Shown: piece after piece, positions 1 to 7,649 of the stretch
How positions within the stretch are numbered: position 1 is the first letter of the stretch
Layout of the letters: each line of letters opens with the position of its first letter
DNA from: Saprospiraceae bacterium
Lineage (GTDB): Bacteria; Bacteroidota; Bacteroidia; Chitinophagales; Saprospiraceae
Assembly (NCBI GenBank): GCA_020630895.1
Contig: JAHDII010000081.1
Span: 1 to 12,245 of the forward strand
Length of the DNA stretch: 12,245 bases
Direction of reading: 5' to 3'
Notes under the pieces: generated by a model
Told to the model about the DNA's origin: nothing
Database searches by the model: none
What the model saw: only the letters and a program-made list of their open reading frames with translations
Position numbers and translations under genes: made by a program

Positions 1-1531
1 AGAAAACAATTCTTCTACTAAAAAAATATTCAAATATAACCAATCCAATAGTATTACTTCTTTAGATCCTGCATTTGCAAAAAATCAAAATAATACTTGG
101 GCAGCACATCATCTATTTAATGGTCTTGTTGAATTAGATGAACAATTAAATATAAAACCTAGTATTGCAAAAAGTTGGACTTTTTCTAATGAAGGAAAAA
201 CAATTACTTTTCAATTAAATGATAATGTTTTTTTTCATGATCACAAACAATTTCCTAATGGTAAAGGAAGAAAAGTAACTGCCCAAGATTTTGTATATTC
301 TTTTAATCGAATTTTAGACACACTTGTAAATTCTCCCGGTGCTTGGATTTTTAAAGATCGAGTAATAGATAAAAATCCTTTTTCTGCTCCTGATGAACAC
401 ACTTTTGTCATTCAATTAAAAAAAGCATTTAATCCTATTTTAGGAATTTTATCCATGCAATATTGTTCTGTAGTTCCTAAAGAAATGGTAGAACATTTTG
501 GAAATAATTTTAGAAAAAATCCTGTAGGAACAGGTCCTTTTAAATTTAAAAATTGGATAGAAGGACAAGCATTATTTTTAGAAAAAAATAAAAATTATTT
601 TGAAGAAGGGCTTCCTCTTTTAGATGGTGTAAAAATTTCTTTTATTGAAGATAAAAAAACAGCATTTCTAGAATTTAAACATGGTAAACTAGATTATTTA
701 TCAGGACTAGAATCTTCTTTTGCCGATGAATTATTAAGCAAAGAAGGAAATTTACATTCAGAACTTAACAATGATATTAATTTTATAAAAATACCTTTTT
801 TAAATTCTGAATATCTAGGAATTAATGTATCTAAAAAAGATAATCCTCTTTCCAATCATTTGGTACGACAAGCCTTAAATTATGGAATTGATAGAGATTT
901 AATGTTGAAACAATTAAGAAATAGTGTAGGAAAATCTGCTACTTCCGGATTTACACCTTTAGGTTTGCCTTCTCATAATAAAAGTACTAAAGGTTATGAA
1001 TATAATCCTAAATTAGCTCGATCTCTCCTTGAAAAAGCTGGATTCCCAAAAGGAGAAGGATTACCTGAAATTCAATTAATGACCACTCAAGACTATTTAG
1101 ATCTCTGTACCTTCATTGCACGACAATGGAAAGAATTAGGTCTCAATATAAAAATCGAATCTGTTGAATCTGCTACATTAAAGAAAAAAATGGTAAGCGG
1201 ACAAGTAGATTTATTTAGAGCTTCTTGGATTGCTGATTACCCTGATGGAGAAAGTTTTTTAACCGTTTTTTATGGCGGAAATCCTGCTCCTCCTAACTAT
1301 ACTCATTTTAAAAATAAAGGTTTTGATCAATTATATGAACAATCTCTTATCGAAAATGATGCTCAGAAACGTTATGAATTATATAAAGAGATGGAAAAAA
1401 TTGTAATTGAACAATCTCCTGTTATATTTTTGTTCTATGATGAAACAGCTGTTTTCGTAAGAAAGAGCATTACAGGGATTAGCAAAAATGCGATCAATCT
1501 CTTAGATTTAAAACGAGTCAATAAAGAATGA
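1..1531 (+). CDS. ABC transporter substrate-binding protein, peptide type (SBP_bac_5), 5'-truncated
   Basis: This is the extracytoplasmic solute-binding component of an oligopeptide/dipeptide-type ABC importer. The frame is open from base 2, so the true start lies left of the window and 509 residues are visible. The first visible residues (ENNSSTKK, then SITSLDPAFA and GLVELDEQL) match the usual beginning of the mature SBP_bac_5 domain, so probably only the signal peptide or lipobox and a few residues are missing. Other family-like stretches are TAQDFVYSFNRIL, FKFKNWIEG, LVRQALNYGIDR, WIADYPDGESF and a C-terminal SPVIFLFYDE. Its stop overlaps the start of the next gene by 4 bases (ATGA), so the two are very likely co-transcribed and translationally coupled. 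No permease or ATPase gene is visible, so substrate and transport partners cannot be told. Family assignment is firm; peptide specificity is inferred from the family. Confidence 0.9.
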   Translation, partial: ENNSSTKKIFKYNQSNSITSLDPAFAKNQNNTWAAHHLFNGLVELDEQLNIKPSIAKSWTFSNEGKTITFQLNDNVFFHDHKQFPNGKGRKVTAQDFVYSFNRILDTLVNSPGAWIFKDRVIDKNPFSAPDEHTFVIQLKKAFNPILGILSMQYCSVVPKEMVEHFGNNFRKNPVGTGPFKFKNWIEGQALFLEKNKNYFEEGLPLLDGVKISFIEDKKTAFLEFKHGKLDYLSGLESSFADELLSKEGNLHSELNNDINFIKIPFLNSEYLGINVSKKDNPLSNHLVRQALNYGIDRDLMLKQLRNSVGKSATSGFTPLGLPSHNKSTKGYEYNPKLARSLLEKAGFPKGEGLPEIQLMTTQDYLDLCTFIARQWKELGLNIKIESVESATLKKKMVSGQVDLFRASWIADYPDGESFLTVFYGGNPAPPNYTHFKNKGFDQLYEQSLIENDAQKRYELYKEMEKIVIEQSPVIFLFYDETAVFVRKSITGISKNAINLLDLKRVNKE

Positions 1532-2175
1532 GAATATTATTATTAATAATTATAACAAGTACTTTGCTTTTTTCATGTAAAAAAAAGCAAAGTACTTCTG
1601 ATCTTCCTCAACCTCAACCCAAACCACAAGAATTACCCACTGAAATGAATACGACTATTGTAGATTCTATTCAAGAACTCCAAGAAAAAAAGGGAGTCAA
1701 AAAAATATGGGATTTAAGAGCAGAACTAACACAAGAAGAATTCAATCAATTAGAAGGAGCAGAACTAGAAAGGGTTTTAATTCGTCCTATTTATAGCAAA
1801 ATTTTTGATTTAGAAGAAAATGATTCTTTAGTGATTCCTCAACTCACTGAAGGACAAAAACTATTGTATTTTTTCAGGCAAATAGATGAAACAATGACAG
1901 AAGGAAATGCTCATCAAACATATCAACCATCTCTCATTCAACAAATTCCTGATAATAAAAAAACAATAGATAAATTAAAAAATAAAGATCTAACAATCCT
2001 TTTAAAAAAAGTATATAATCAACATCAATTAGCAGAATCAACAAATGCTCGTATAGATAAAAATCAGATGCAATCTTTTAAAAAAGAATATATTCAACAT
2101 CAAAAAAATTATTATTCACAATTGGAAGAATACATTAGAAATCATCCCAAAGAATTTGTGAAATTTAAAGATTAA
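1528..2175 (+). CDS. Small lipoprotein of unknown function
   Basis: A 215-residue protein with a lipoprotein signal: MRILLLIIITSTLLFSC puts the lipidated cysteine at residue 17, followed by three lysines and a Pro/Gln-rich linker (about residues 26-36). The rest is hydrophilic and mostly helical in appearance, with many Gln, Lys and Glu. I do not recognise it. The stretch LTEGQKLLYFFRQIDE faintly recalls the DUF4375/DMP19-type fold, but without the Asn-Gly-Gly-Phe signature expected there, so this is only a weak suggestion. It starts inside the stop of the substrate-binding-protein gene (ATGA overlap), which favours a shared mRNA and perhaps a linked envelope role. Codons 10-24 form a perfect 17-bp hairpin, listed separately. 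The lipoprotein nature is clear; function is unknown. Confidence 0.85.
   Translation: MRILLLIIITSTLLFSCKKKQSTSDLPQPQPKPQELPTEMNTTIVDSIQELQEKKGVKKIWDLRAELTQEEFNQLEGAELERVLIRPIYSKIFDLEENDSLVIPQLTEGQKLLYFFRQIDETMTEGNAHQTYQPSLIQQIPDNKKTIDKLKNKDLTILLKKVYNQHQLAESTNARIDKNQMQSFKKEYIQHQKNYYSQLEEYIRNHPKEFVKFKD
1557..1597. repeat. Perfect 17-bp inverted repeat inside the lipoprotein signal-peptide codons
   Basis: Left arm 1557-1573 (AAGTACTTTGC followed by six T) is exactly complementary to right arm 1581-1597 (six A followed by GCAAAGTACTT), with a 7-base loop at 1574-1580. The loop contains the TGT codon of the lipidated cysteine (1576-1578). There is no T-run after the right arm, so it is not a standard terminator. 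The hairpin begins 30 bases after the start codon and would form in the mRNA. A role in elongation or stability is inference. Confidence 0.85.
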
Positions 2176-2267
2176 GCTATCCTTAACATGGTATTAACAA
2201 CTATTCATACCTTTTTATCATCATAATATATGAATGATTTCAATCATCCATTAAATAAGCATTTATC

Positions 2268-3980
2268 ATGAAAAAATATATTTTATTTATTTTTCTTTTG
2301 TGTACGATTCATTTTTCTTTTGCACAAAAAGTAACAATTGAAGGTTATGCTTTTGAAGAAGATAATCGTGGTTTTTTAAATGAAGTAGCCATTACTGTTT
2401 ATAGCAGTATTAATGCTATAAAAGCAGAAACAACCACCAACAAAGAAGGTTTTTTTTCAGTAGAACTCAATCCTAATGAGGAATATAAAATAAAAGCAAC
2501 TAAAGATATTTTTGAAAATACTTTTGTCGAAGTAAAAGCAGATGAACTTAAAGCAGGTAAAACTCACTATGTAAAAATAGAAATGAAAAGAAAACCTGGC
2601 TATTTATTTGATGTAACTTTAGCAGAGAGTGAATTAAACGAAGAAGGATATAAAAATGCTATTGCTGGAGCATCTATTGAAGTATATAACAATACTAGAA
2701 ACGAAGAAGTCATAAATCTTCAAGACTATAAAGATCCTAATTTTCAAGTTACCTTTGAACAAGGAAATCATTATACAGTAATGATTCGTAAAAAAGGATT
2801 TTTTACAAAAAGAATGGAAGCTCATGTAAATATAGATGGCTGTATCCTTTGTTTTGAAGGTGTAGGACAAGTCATGCCTGATATTTCAGATAATCTAACT
2901 GAAGGGCATACTATGGGAACGCTATTAGCGAATGTCGAAATGGATAGAGTTAAAGTCAATAAAGAAATTGCTGTTGAAAATATTTATTATGATTATAATG
3001 AATGGAATATCCGCGAAGATGCCTCTCTTGAATTAGATAAATTAATTACTATTTTAAAAGATAATCCTAATTTTATTATTGAATTAGGTTCACACACTGA
3101 TTCTAGAGGAAAAGATCCTTATAATTTATCATTATCAAAAAAGAGAGCCAGAGCAGCAGTTGAATATATTGTTACTAATGGAAAAATTCCAAGAAGTAGA
3201 ATTTCAGCAAGAGGATATGGAGAAACGAAATTAACCAATAAATGTGCAAATGGAATAGAATGTTCTGAAGAAGAGCACCAACTCAATCGAAGAACAACGA
3301 TTAAAGTAACAGGCTTTGTCAATGAAGATGAAAGTATTGTTGAAGAAGATAAAAGTTTAAAAGATATTCGATTTGAAAAAGAATTAGATAACTTCGATTT
3401 CGATGATGCAGAAGTGGTAGAAATGACAAATGATGATGAAATCGCAGCAGAAATTGCACGAGATTTAGAACGACAAAAACAAAGAGAAATTGAACGCAAA
3501 AAACGTTTAGAAGAACTTCAAAATAAAAATAATCCTAAAGAAGAAATTAAAAAAGAAAATATAGAGATTAAGGAAGAAGAATTAAATGATAATAGTTCAA
3601 TTGCTGGAGCTTTTGGAGAAGATATAGAAGTTAAAATATCAGAAAAAGAAGAAGAAATAGAACCTAAAAAAGAAGAAGTTGAAAAACCAAAGAAATCAAT
3701 TACTGATAATTATATTCCTAAAGGAGCAAAAAAATTAGCAGATGATTATAATGGATTTATGATTGAATTTTTTAATTCTGGAATTGAATTATCTCCAGAC
3801 CATTCTATATTCAAACAATATGGAAAAGTAAAATATGAACAAAAAGAAGATGGAGATTTTGCTTATCTTATTGGTGGTTTTGATACAGAAAAAGAAGCCA
3901 ATGGCTATTTAGAAAAAATTATTCAACCTCGATTTCCTACAGCTAAAGTTATTGAATACGAAAATGGAAAAAGAAAATAA
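2268..3980 (+). CDS. Secreted OmpA-family envelope protein with N-terminal regulatory-like beta domains and C-terminal SPOR-like domain
   Basis: A 570-residue exported protein expected to tether the outer membrane or periplasm to peptidoglycan. Residues 1-20 are a signal peptide ending FSFAQ. Residues about 22-107 resemble a carboxypeptidase-regulatory-like beta-sandwich (VTIEGYAFEEDNRGFLNEV, then TTNKEGFFSVEL), and a second related unit follows to about 188. The OmpA domain spans about 235-350; it starts ENIYYDYNEWNIRE and carries the peptidoglycan-binding pair Asp278 (in SHTDSRG) and Arg293 (in LSKKRA), 15 residues apart as in the family. Residues about 355-480 are a highly charged Glu/Lys linker, probably helical or coiled. 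The last 90 residues, with FAYLIGGFDTEKEANGYL, look SPOR-like, another glycan-binding fold. A strong terminator follows. No clear promoter was found in the 92 bases upstream, so read-through from the lipoprotein gene is possible. Confidence 0.9.
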   Translation: MKKYILFIFLLCTIHFSFAQKVTIEGYAFEEDNRGFLNEVAITVYSSINAIKAETTTNKEGFFSVELNPNEEYKIKATKDIFENTFVEVKADELKAGKTHYVKIEMKRKPGYLFDVTLAESELNEEGYKNAIAGASIEVYNNTRNEEVINLQDYKDPNFQVTFEQGNHYTVMIRKKGFFTKRMEAHVNIDGCILCFEGVGQVMPDISDNLTEGHTMGTLLANVEMDRVKVNKEIAVENIYYDYNEWNIREDASLELDKLITILKDNPNFIIELGSHTDSRGKDPYNLSLSKKRARAAVEYIVTNGKIPRSRISARGYGETKLTNKCANGIECSEEEHQLNRRTTIKVTGFVNEDESIVEEDKSLKDIRFEKELDNFDFDDAEVVEMTNDDEIAAEIARDLERQKQREIERKKRLEELQNKNNPKEEIKKENIEIKEEELNDNSSIAGAFGEDIEVKISEKEEEIEPKKEEVEKPKKSITDNYIPKGAKKLADDYNGFMIEFFNSGIELSPDHSIFKQYGKVKYEQKEDGDFAYLIGGFDTEKEANGYLEKIIQPRFPTAKVIEYENGKRK

Positions 3981-3997
3981 TTTTCATTTTTTTGAAT

Positions 3998-4037
3998 AAA
4001 AAACCGAATGGATTTCTGTTAATCCATTCGGTTTTTT
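3998..4037 (+). terminator. Intrinsic terminator after the OmpA gene
   Basis: A perfect 17-bp stem pairs 3998-4014 with 4021-4037, around a 6-base loop (TCTGTT). The core CCGAATGGATT is GC-richer than the surroundings, with six A on the left flank and six T ending the right arm. It lies 17 bases after the OmpA stop codon and separates that gene from the hydrolase gene. Because of the A-tract it could also act on antisense transcription. Confidence 0.92.
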
Positions 4038-4071
4038 ACATTTACAGTATCGCTTGAATAAAATCAATCAT

Positions 4072-4899
4072 ATGGAAAGGCTAACATATCAATTAAATAC
4101 TTCTGATAATATAAAACTTCACGGAATACACTGGAAACTCAATCAGCCTAAAGCTGTAATTTGCTTGGTTCACGGATTGGGCGAACACGCTGCTAGATAC
4201 GAACACTTCGCACAATGGTTTGCTCAAAAAAATTATGCAACTATTGCCTATGATAGAAGAGGTCATGGACGTTCAGAAGGACAAAAAGGACACACCCCTT
4301 CTTATGAAGCATACCTCGATGAAATTGATTTATTATTGAATGAAGCAGAAAATCAATATCCTAATATTCCTAAAATTATTTATGGACACAGCCAAGGAGG
4401 AAATTTAGTCTTAAATTATTCTCTATCTAGAAAACCTCAAGCAAAAGCAATAGTTGCTACAGGTCCTTGGATTCGATTAGCTTTTGAACCGCCTAAGTTT
4501 TTAGTGATGTTAGGGAAATTCATGAAAAATGTATATCCCAAATTTGATAATAAAAATCAGTTGAATACCAACCACATTTCTAGAGATAAAAACGTCGTAA
4601 AAAAATATGAAGACGATCCTTTAGTTCATGATCATATTTCTGCTAGTACAGGAATAGAAATGATGAAAGGAGCAGAAAAATTAGATGCATTTTCTGGCGA
4701 ACTCCCCTATCCTACTTTATTAATGCATGGTTCAGAAGATCAACTCACTTCTCCTATTGCTACCCAAGAATTTGCCAATAGAATTTCAGGAGATAATTTA
4801 TTAAAAATATGGGAAGGATTCTATCATGAAATTCATAATGAACCAGAACAAAATGAAGTTTTTGAATTCACCTATAATTGGCTAGAGTCTAAATTATAA
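4072..4899 (+). CDS. Alpha/beta hydrolase, monoacylglycerol-lipase-like (Hydrolase_4)
   Basis: A 275-residue serine hydrolase of the lysophospholipase/monoglyceride lipase group, expected to cleave an ester from a glyceride-like substrate in the cytoplasm, since no signal peptide is visible. The oxyanion-hole motif VHGLGEHAARYE comes first, then YDRRGHGRSEG. The nucleophile is Ser107 in GHSQGG, the acid is Asp223 in GSEDQLTS, and the base is His252 in YHEIHNEP, so the catalytic triad is complete. I chose the ATG at 4072: the frame also offers a TTG at 4054, but that lies only 16 bases after the terminator stem, and a start MERLTYQ suits the family. A poor promoter-like stretch (TATCGCTTG, 4048-4056) overlaps that TTG. 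The YigZ-family gene begins 10 bases after the stop, so the pair probably forms an operon. Natural substrate unknown. Confidence 0.9.
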   Translation: MERLTYQLNTSDNIKLHGIHWKLNQPKAVICLVHGLGEHAARYEHFAQWFAQKNYATIAYDRRGHGRSEGQKGHTPSYEAYLDEIDLLLNEAENQYPNIPKIIYGHSQGGNLVLNYSLSRKPQAKAIVATGPWIRLAFEPPKFLVMLGKFMKNVYPKFDNKNQLNTNHISRDKNVVKKYEDDPLVHDHISASTGIEMMKGAEKLDAFSGELPYPTLLMHGSEDQLTSPIATQEFANRISGDNLLKIWEGFYHEIHNEPEQNEVFEFTYNWLESKL

Positions 4900-4909
4900 T
4901 TCTCATTGA

Positions 4910-5563
4910 ATGCAAGTAGATAATTATAAAACTATTGAAAAACTTTCAGAAGGAATTTATAGAGAAAAGGGAAGTAAATTTATAGCCTATGCTTATCCTG
5001 TTTTTTCTATAGATGATATTAAAGAAAAATTAAATGAAATAAAAAAGGAACATCCAAAATCTAGACATTTATGTTATGCTTATAGATTAGGTTTAGATAA
5101 AAATAATTATAGAGCCAATGATGATGGAGAACCCTCTGGTTCGGCAGGACGACCTATATTAGGGCAAATTGATAGCTTCGAATTAACCAATATTTTTGTA
5201 GGAGTGATTCGCTACTTCGGAGGTACAAAATTAGGCATTCCGGGTTTAATCCATGCTTATAAAACAAGTACAATAGAAGCATTACAACAAGCTACAATTA
5301 TTCATAAAACACAAAAAAACACCTATGCTCTCTCTTTTGATTATACCAAAATGAGTGATATTATGAATAGTCTCAAAAAAAATAATATTGAAATAGTAGA
5401 ACAAAATTTTCAAGAAACAGCAGAAATAAAAATAGCGATTCCTCAAAGCGAAGTAAACCTTGTTTTAAAGAACTTTAAAGCTTCTTTTCTGAAAAAATCA
5501 GTAGATCAAATTTCTGATATACAAGAAATTGAAGGACTCAAATTGACCTTTTTGTCTCAATAA
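4910..5563 (+). CDS. yigZ: YigZ/IMPACT family protein (UPF0029)
   Basis: A 217-residue cytoplasmic protein of the YigZ/IMPACT family. The N-terminal domain (about residues 15-125) has the conserved HPKSRHLCYAYR, the glycine-rich DDGEPSGSAGRPIL at 71-84, and VGVIRYFGGTKLGIPGL at 97-113. The C-terminal ~80 residues fit the ferredoxin-like DUF1949 domain usual in bacterial members. Total length matches the family. Eukaryotic IMPACT acts on translational control through GCN2; the bacterial role is poorly defined, so no reaction is proposed. It follows the hydrolase gene with a 10-base gap and probably shares its transcript. No intrinsic terminator is visible after it; the next gene has its own promoter. 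Confidence 0.9.
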   Translation: MQVDNYKTIEKLSEGIYREKGSKFIAYAYPVFSIDDIKEKLNEIKKEHPKSRHLCYAYRLGLDKNNYRANDDGEPSGSAGRPILGQIDSFELTNIFVGVIRYFGGTKLGIPGLIHAYKTSTIEALQQATIIHKTQKNTYALSFDYTKMSDIMNSLKKNNIEIVEQNFQETAEIKIAIPQSEVNLVLKNFKASFLKKSVDQISDIQEIEGLKLTFLSQ

Positions 5564-5597
5564 TAAATTATAACAAACTCTATACGTTAAATTTTAC

Positions 5598-5628
5598 TTT
5601 GTTTTTTCATAGTTTCGCAGCATATTTG
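5598..5628 (+). promoter_or_regulatory. Bacteroidota-type promoter for the 5687 lipoprotein gene
   Basis: A TTTG at 5598-5601 is followed by a 19-base spacer and CATATTTG at 5621-5628, which matches the Bacteroidota -7 consensus TAnnTTTG at seven of eight positions. TTTG, a spacer of about 19-21 bases and TAnnTTTG is the known sigma-ABfr promoter layout. Transcription would begin near 5635, giving a leader of about 50 bases. Confidence 0.6.
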
Positions 5629-5686
5629 AATCATTAGCGTTAAAGTAATAGCATTTGATTGACAATCCATAACTTATAAGAGACGA

Positions 5687-6481
5687 ATGAATAAATTTTT
5701 ACTTTTTTTTCTAATTGTTTTTACAATTTCTGCCTGTACTGATAAAAATGAAACCCCTGTAGTTGTTTTTGATGTAGAAGATGAATTTTCAATTCGTCTA
5801 AAAGAAAATCTAAACATAAATGGCAGAGATATTGCTTTTGAAATATCCTCTTTAGCAGGATATAATTGTGAAGATGTTGTTTTGGATACAGAGTTTTCTA
5901 GAACAAATGATGGAGGAATTAATATTTATATCCATGATTTAATTATCCCTAATAATTGTACAGAAGGAAATACAATTCCTAAACAAGAACTCACTATAGG
6001 AGAATTGGATAATGGAACTTATAATATAAATATTACACTAAGAAATGTTGTAATTAATCTTGGAGAACTCATTATTTCTGAAGAATCTTATGTCCTTTCT
6101 TTTGAAAATGAATTGAAAGGTATTGTATTAGATGCTAGAGAAGTGCTTAAAATTCCAGAAGGATTTATATGGGGGCGAGTAGAAGTTAATAATGATAATG
6201 CTAATTTCTTATTAGATGCCTTTAAAAATAAATTAAACAATACAGGAGCAATAGAAAGTTTTTTAGCCATAGGACAATATTCTTCTTTTGAAATGTCTAA
6301 CACAGGAGAATTGCTTTTTGAAAATTCCAGCGAATTTAATTACTCATTTCCTTTTGTTTATAATTATGGAACTCAAAATACTGAAGGATTAAATGGAATT
6401 GTTCAATCTTTTTTATCAGACTATAACAATACTTACGATTTAGATATTGATCTTTTCACTTATGATGGAAAAGAATTCTAA
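5687..6481 (+). CDS. Lipoprotein of unknown function
   Basis: A 264-residue exported lipoprotein. MNKFLLFFLIVFTISAC gives a lipobox with the lipidated cysteine at residue 17, followed by TDKNETP. The mature part is rich in Asn, Gly, Ile and Phe and alternates hydrophobic and polar residues, as expected for beta-sandwich surface or periplasmic proteins. Two cysteines (in AGYNCEDV and IPNNCTEG) could form a disulfide. I do not recognise the family. It has its own promoter upstream and no obvious functional partner; the flanking yigZ-like and ltaE genes are housekeeping types, so context gives little. That it is a real lipoprotein gene is well supported; its role is unknown. Confidence 0.85.
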   Translation: MNKFLLFFLIVFTISACTDKNETPVVVFDVEDEFSIRLKENLNINGRDIAFEISSLAGYNCEDVVLDTEFSRTNDGGINIYIHDLIIPNNCTEGNTIPKQELTIGELDNGTYNINITLRNVVINLGELIISEESYVLSFENELKGIVLDAREVLKIPEGFIWGRVEVNNDNANFLLDAFKNKLNNTGAIESFLAIGQYSSFEMSNTGELLFENSSEFNYSFPFVYNYGTQNTEGLNGIVQSFLSDYNNTYDLDIDLFTYDGKEF

Positions 6482-6524
6482 GATTTTTATAAGACTCTTC
6501 ATATAGAAGTATCGTCTCTTTCTT

Positions 6525-6532
6525 TATTTTTG
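6525..6532 (+). promoter_or_regulatory. Candidate -7 promoter element for ltaE
   Basis: TATTTTTG fits the Bacteroidota -7 consensus TAnnTTTG exactly. No TTG is found about 19-23 bases upstream, so the -33 half is weak. Transcription would start near 6538-6540, leaving a leader of about 27 bases to the ATG at 6566 and making the in-frame TTG at 6548 an unlikely start. Confidence 0.45.
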
Positions 6533-6565
6533 CCACATTGAATCAATTTGGCTAAAAATAAAAAG

Positions 6566-7597
6566 ATGACTCATATTAATTTAATTAGCGATACCGTTAC
6601 AAAACCTACACCTGAAATGCTAGAAGTTATGTTTCAAGCAGAAGTAGGTGATGATGTTTTTGGAGAAGATCCTACAATTAATAAACTACAACAAAAAGCT
6701 GCCGAAATGTTTGGCAAAGAAGCAGCTCTTTTTTGTCCTTCCGGAACAATGACCAATCAAATTGCCATTGCCATTCATACACAACGCTTAGACGAAGTTA
6801 TTTGTCATGAATATTCTCATATTTATCAATATGAAACAGGAGGTTATGCTTATAATTCTAATGTAGGAATTAAATTATTACGAGGAAATAACGGTATTCT
6901 ATCAGTAGATCAAATTGAAGCAGCTATTAATCCCACCTATGATTGGCTAACTCATTCACGTTTAGTTGTACTTGAAAACACAAGTAATAAAGGTGGTGGT
7001 ACTTATTATACCAACAAAGACATTGAACCCATTAAAGATTTATGCAAAAAAAGAAACATGTTTTTGCATTTAGATGGTGCAAGAGTTTTTAATGCTCTTG
7101 TAGAAACGAATGAAAGTCCTAAAGAAGTTGGGGAATTATTTGATACTATCTCTATTTGTTTATCTAAAGGTCTAGGTGCTCCTGTTGGTTCTTTATTGAT
7201 AGGAAATAAAGAACAAATAAGAAAAGCTCGAAGACTCAGAAAAGCAATGGGAGGAGGTATGCGACAAGCAGGTTATCTTGCTGCTGCAGGAATTTATGCC
7301 TTAGAAAATAATATCAACCGATTAAAAGATGATAATGACAGAGCTAAACAATTAGGTAAAACTTTAAGCACTTTAAATTATGTAGGAGATATTAGACCGA
7401 TTAAAACTAATATTTTAATTTTTGATGTAAAACCTCCTTTTAATGCTGATATTTTCCTAAAATTACTAAAAGAAAAAGGAATCAATGCATCTCCTTTCGG
7501 ACCTTCAACTATTCGTTTTGTAACCCATTTAGAGATTACAGATTCAATGATTGAAAAAACAAAAAGTATTTTAAAAGAACTAGAAGATAGATTTTAG
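6566..7597 (+). CDS. ltaE: Low-specificity L-threonine aldolase
   Basis: A 343-residue cytoplasmic PLP enzyme that cleaves L-threonine or L-allo-threonine to glycine and acetaldehyde. The protein reads like E. coli LtaE throughout: the opening LISDTVTKPTPEML, then VGDDVFGEDPTINKLQ, CPSGTMTNQIAIA, LENTSNKGGG, LHLDGARVFNA, and ICLSKGLGAPVGSLL with the PLP-binding Lys201, followed by GGGMRQAGYLAAAGIYAL. Length is normal for the family. The ATG at 6566 was chosen because it places the conserved opening directly after the start; a TTG at 6548 would add six residues and falls very near the predicted transcription start. The cation-transporter gene begins 52 bases after the stop behind its own candidate -7 element. 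The family is certain; which threonine isomer is preferred is not visible. Confidence 0.95.
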   Translation: MTHINLISDTVTKPTPEMLEVMFQAEVGDDVFGEDPTINKLQQKAAEMFGKEAALFCPSGTMTNQIAIAIHTQRLDEVICHEYSHIYQYETGGYAYNSNVGIKLLRGNNGILSVDQIEAAINPTYDWLTHSRLVVLENTSNKGGGTYYTNKDIEPIKDLCKKRNMFLHLDGARVFNALVETNESPKEVGELFDTISICLSKGLGAPVGSLLIGNKEQIRKARRLRKAMGGGMRQAGYLAAAGIYALENNINRLKDDNDRAKQLGKTLSTLNYVGDIRPIKTNILIFDVKPPFNADIFLKLLKEKGINASPFGPSTIRFVTHLEITDSMIEKTKSILKELEDRF

Positions 7598-7608
7598 TTT
7601 TATTATTC

Positions 7609-7616
7609 TACTTTTG
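7609..7616 (+). promoter_or_regulatory. Candidate -7 promoter element for corA
   Basis: TACTTTTG fits TAnnTTTG exactly and lies 11 bases after the ltaE stop. The expected start site near 7622 would leave a leader of about 28 bases. The -33 region would fall in the last codons of ltaE and has no clear TTG, so support is partial. Confidence 0.45.
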
Positions 7617-7641
7617 TGTTATTATAAAATTACCTTTCATT

Positions 7642-7647
7642 AAGGAG
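7642..7647 (+). promoter_or_regulatory. Shine-Dalgarno-like site before corA, unusually close to the start
   Basis: AAGGAG is followed after only two bases by the ATG at 7650. Such clear Shine-Dalgarno sites are uncommon in Bacteroidota, and the spacing is shorter than usual. It supports this start over later in-frame ones but may be weak in practice. Confidence 0.45.
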
Positions 7648-7649
7648 CA

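Noticed and set aside
2190..2216. GGTAT/ATACC hairpin followed by five T after the lipoprotein gene
   Set aside because: The stem is only 5 bp with a 12-base loop; too weak to call a terminator, though partial termination cannot be excluded.
2634..2870. 78-codon reading frame on the minus strand
   Set aside because: Antisense to the well-supported OmpA gene; low-complexity product and no independent signals.
3119..3499. 126-codon reading frame on the minus strand
   Set aside because: It lies wholly inside the OmpA gene, is Ser/Leu-rich as expected for the reverse complement of Glu/Lys-rich codons, and has no domain.
4054..4071. Upstream TTG start adding six residues to the hydrolase
   Set aside because: TTG starts are rare, the site is only 16 bases past the terminator stem, and the ATG at 4072 gives a normal family N-terminus.
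6088..6303. 71-codon reading frame on the minus strand
   Set aside because: Antisense to the lipoprotein gene at 5687-6481, with no promoter or domain.
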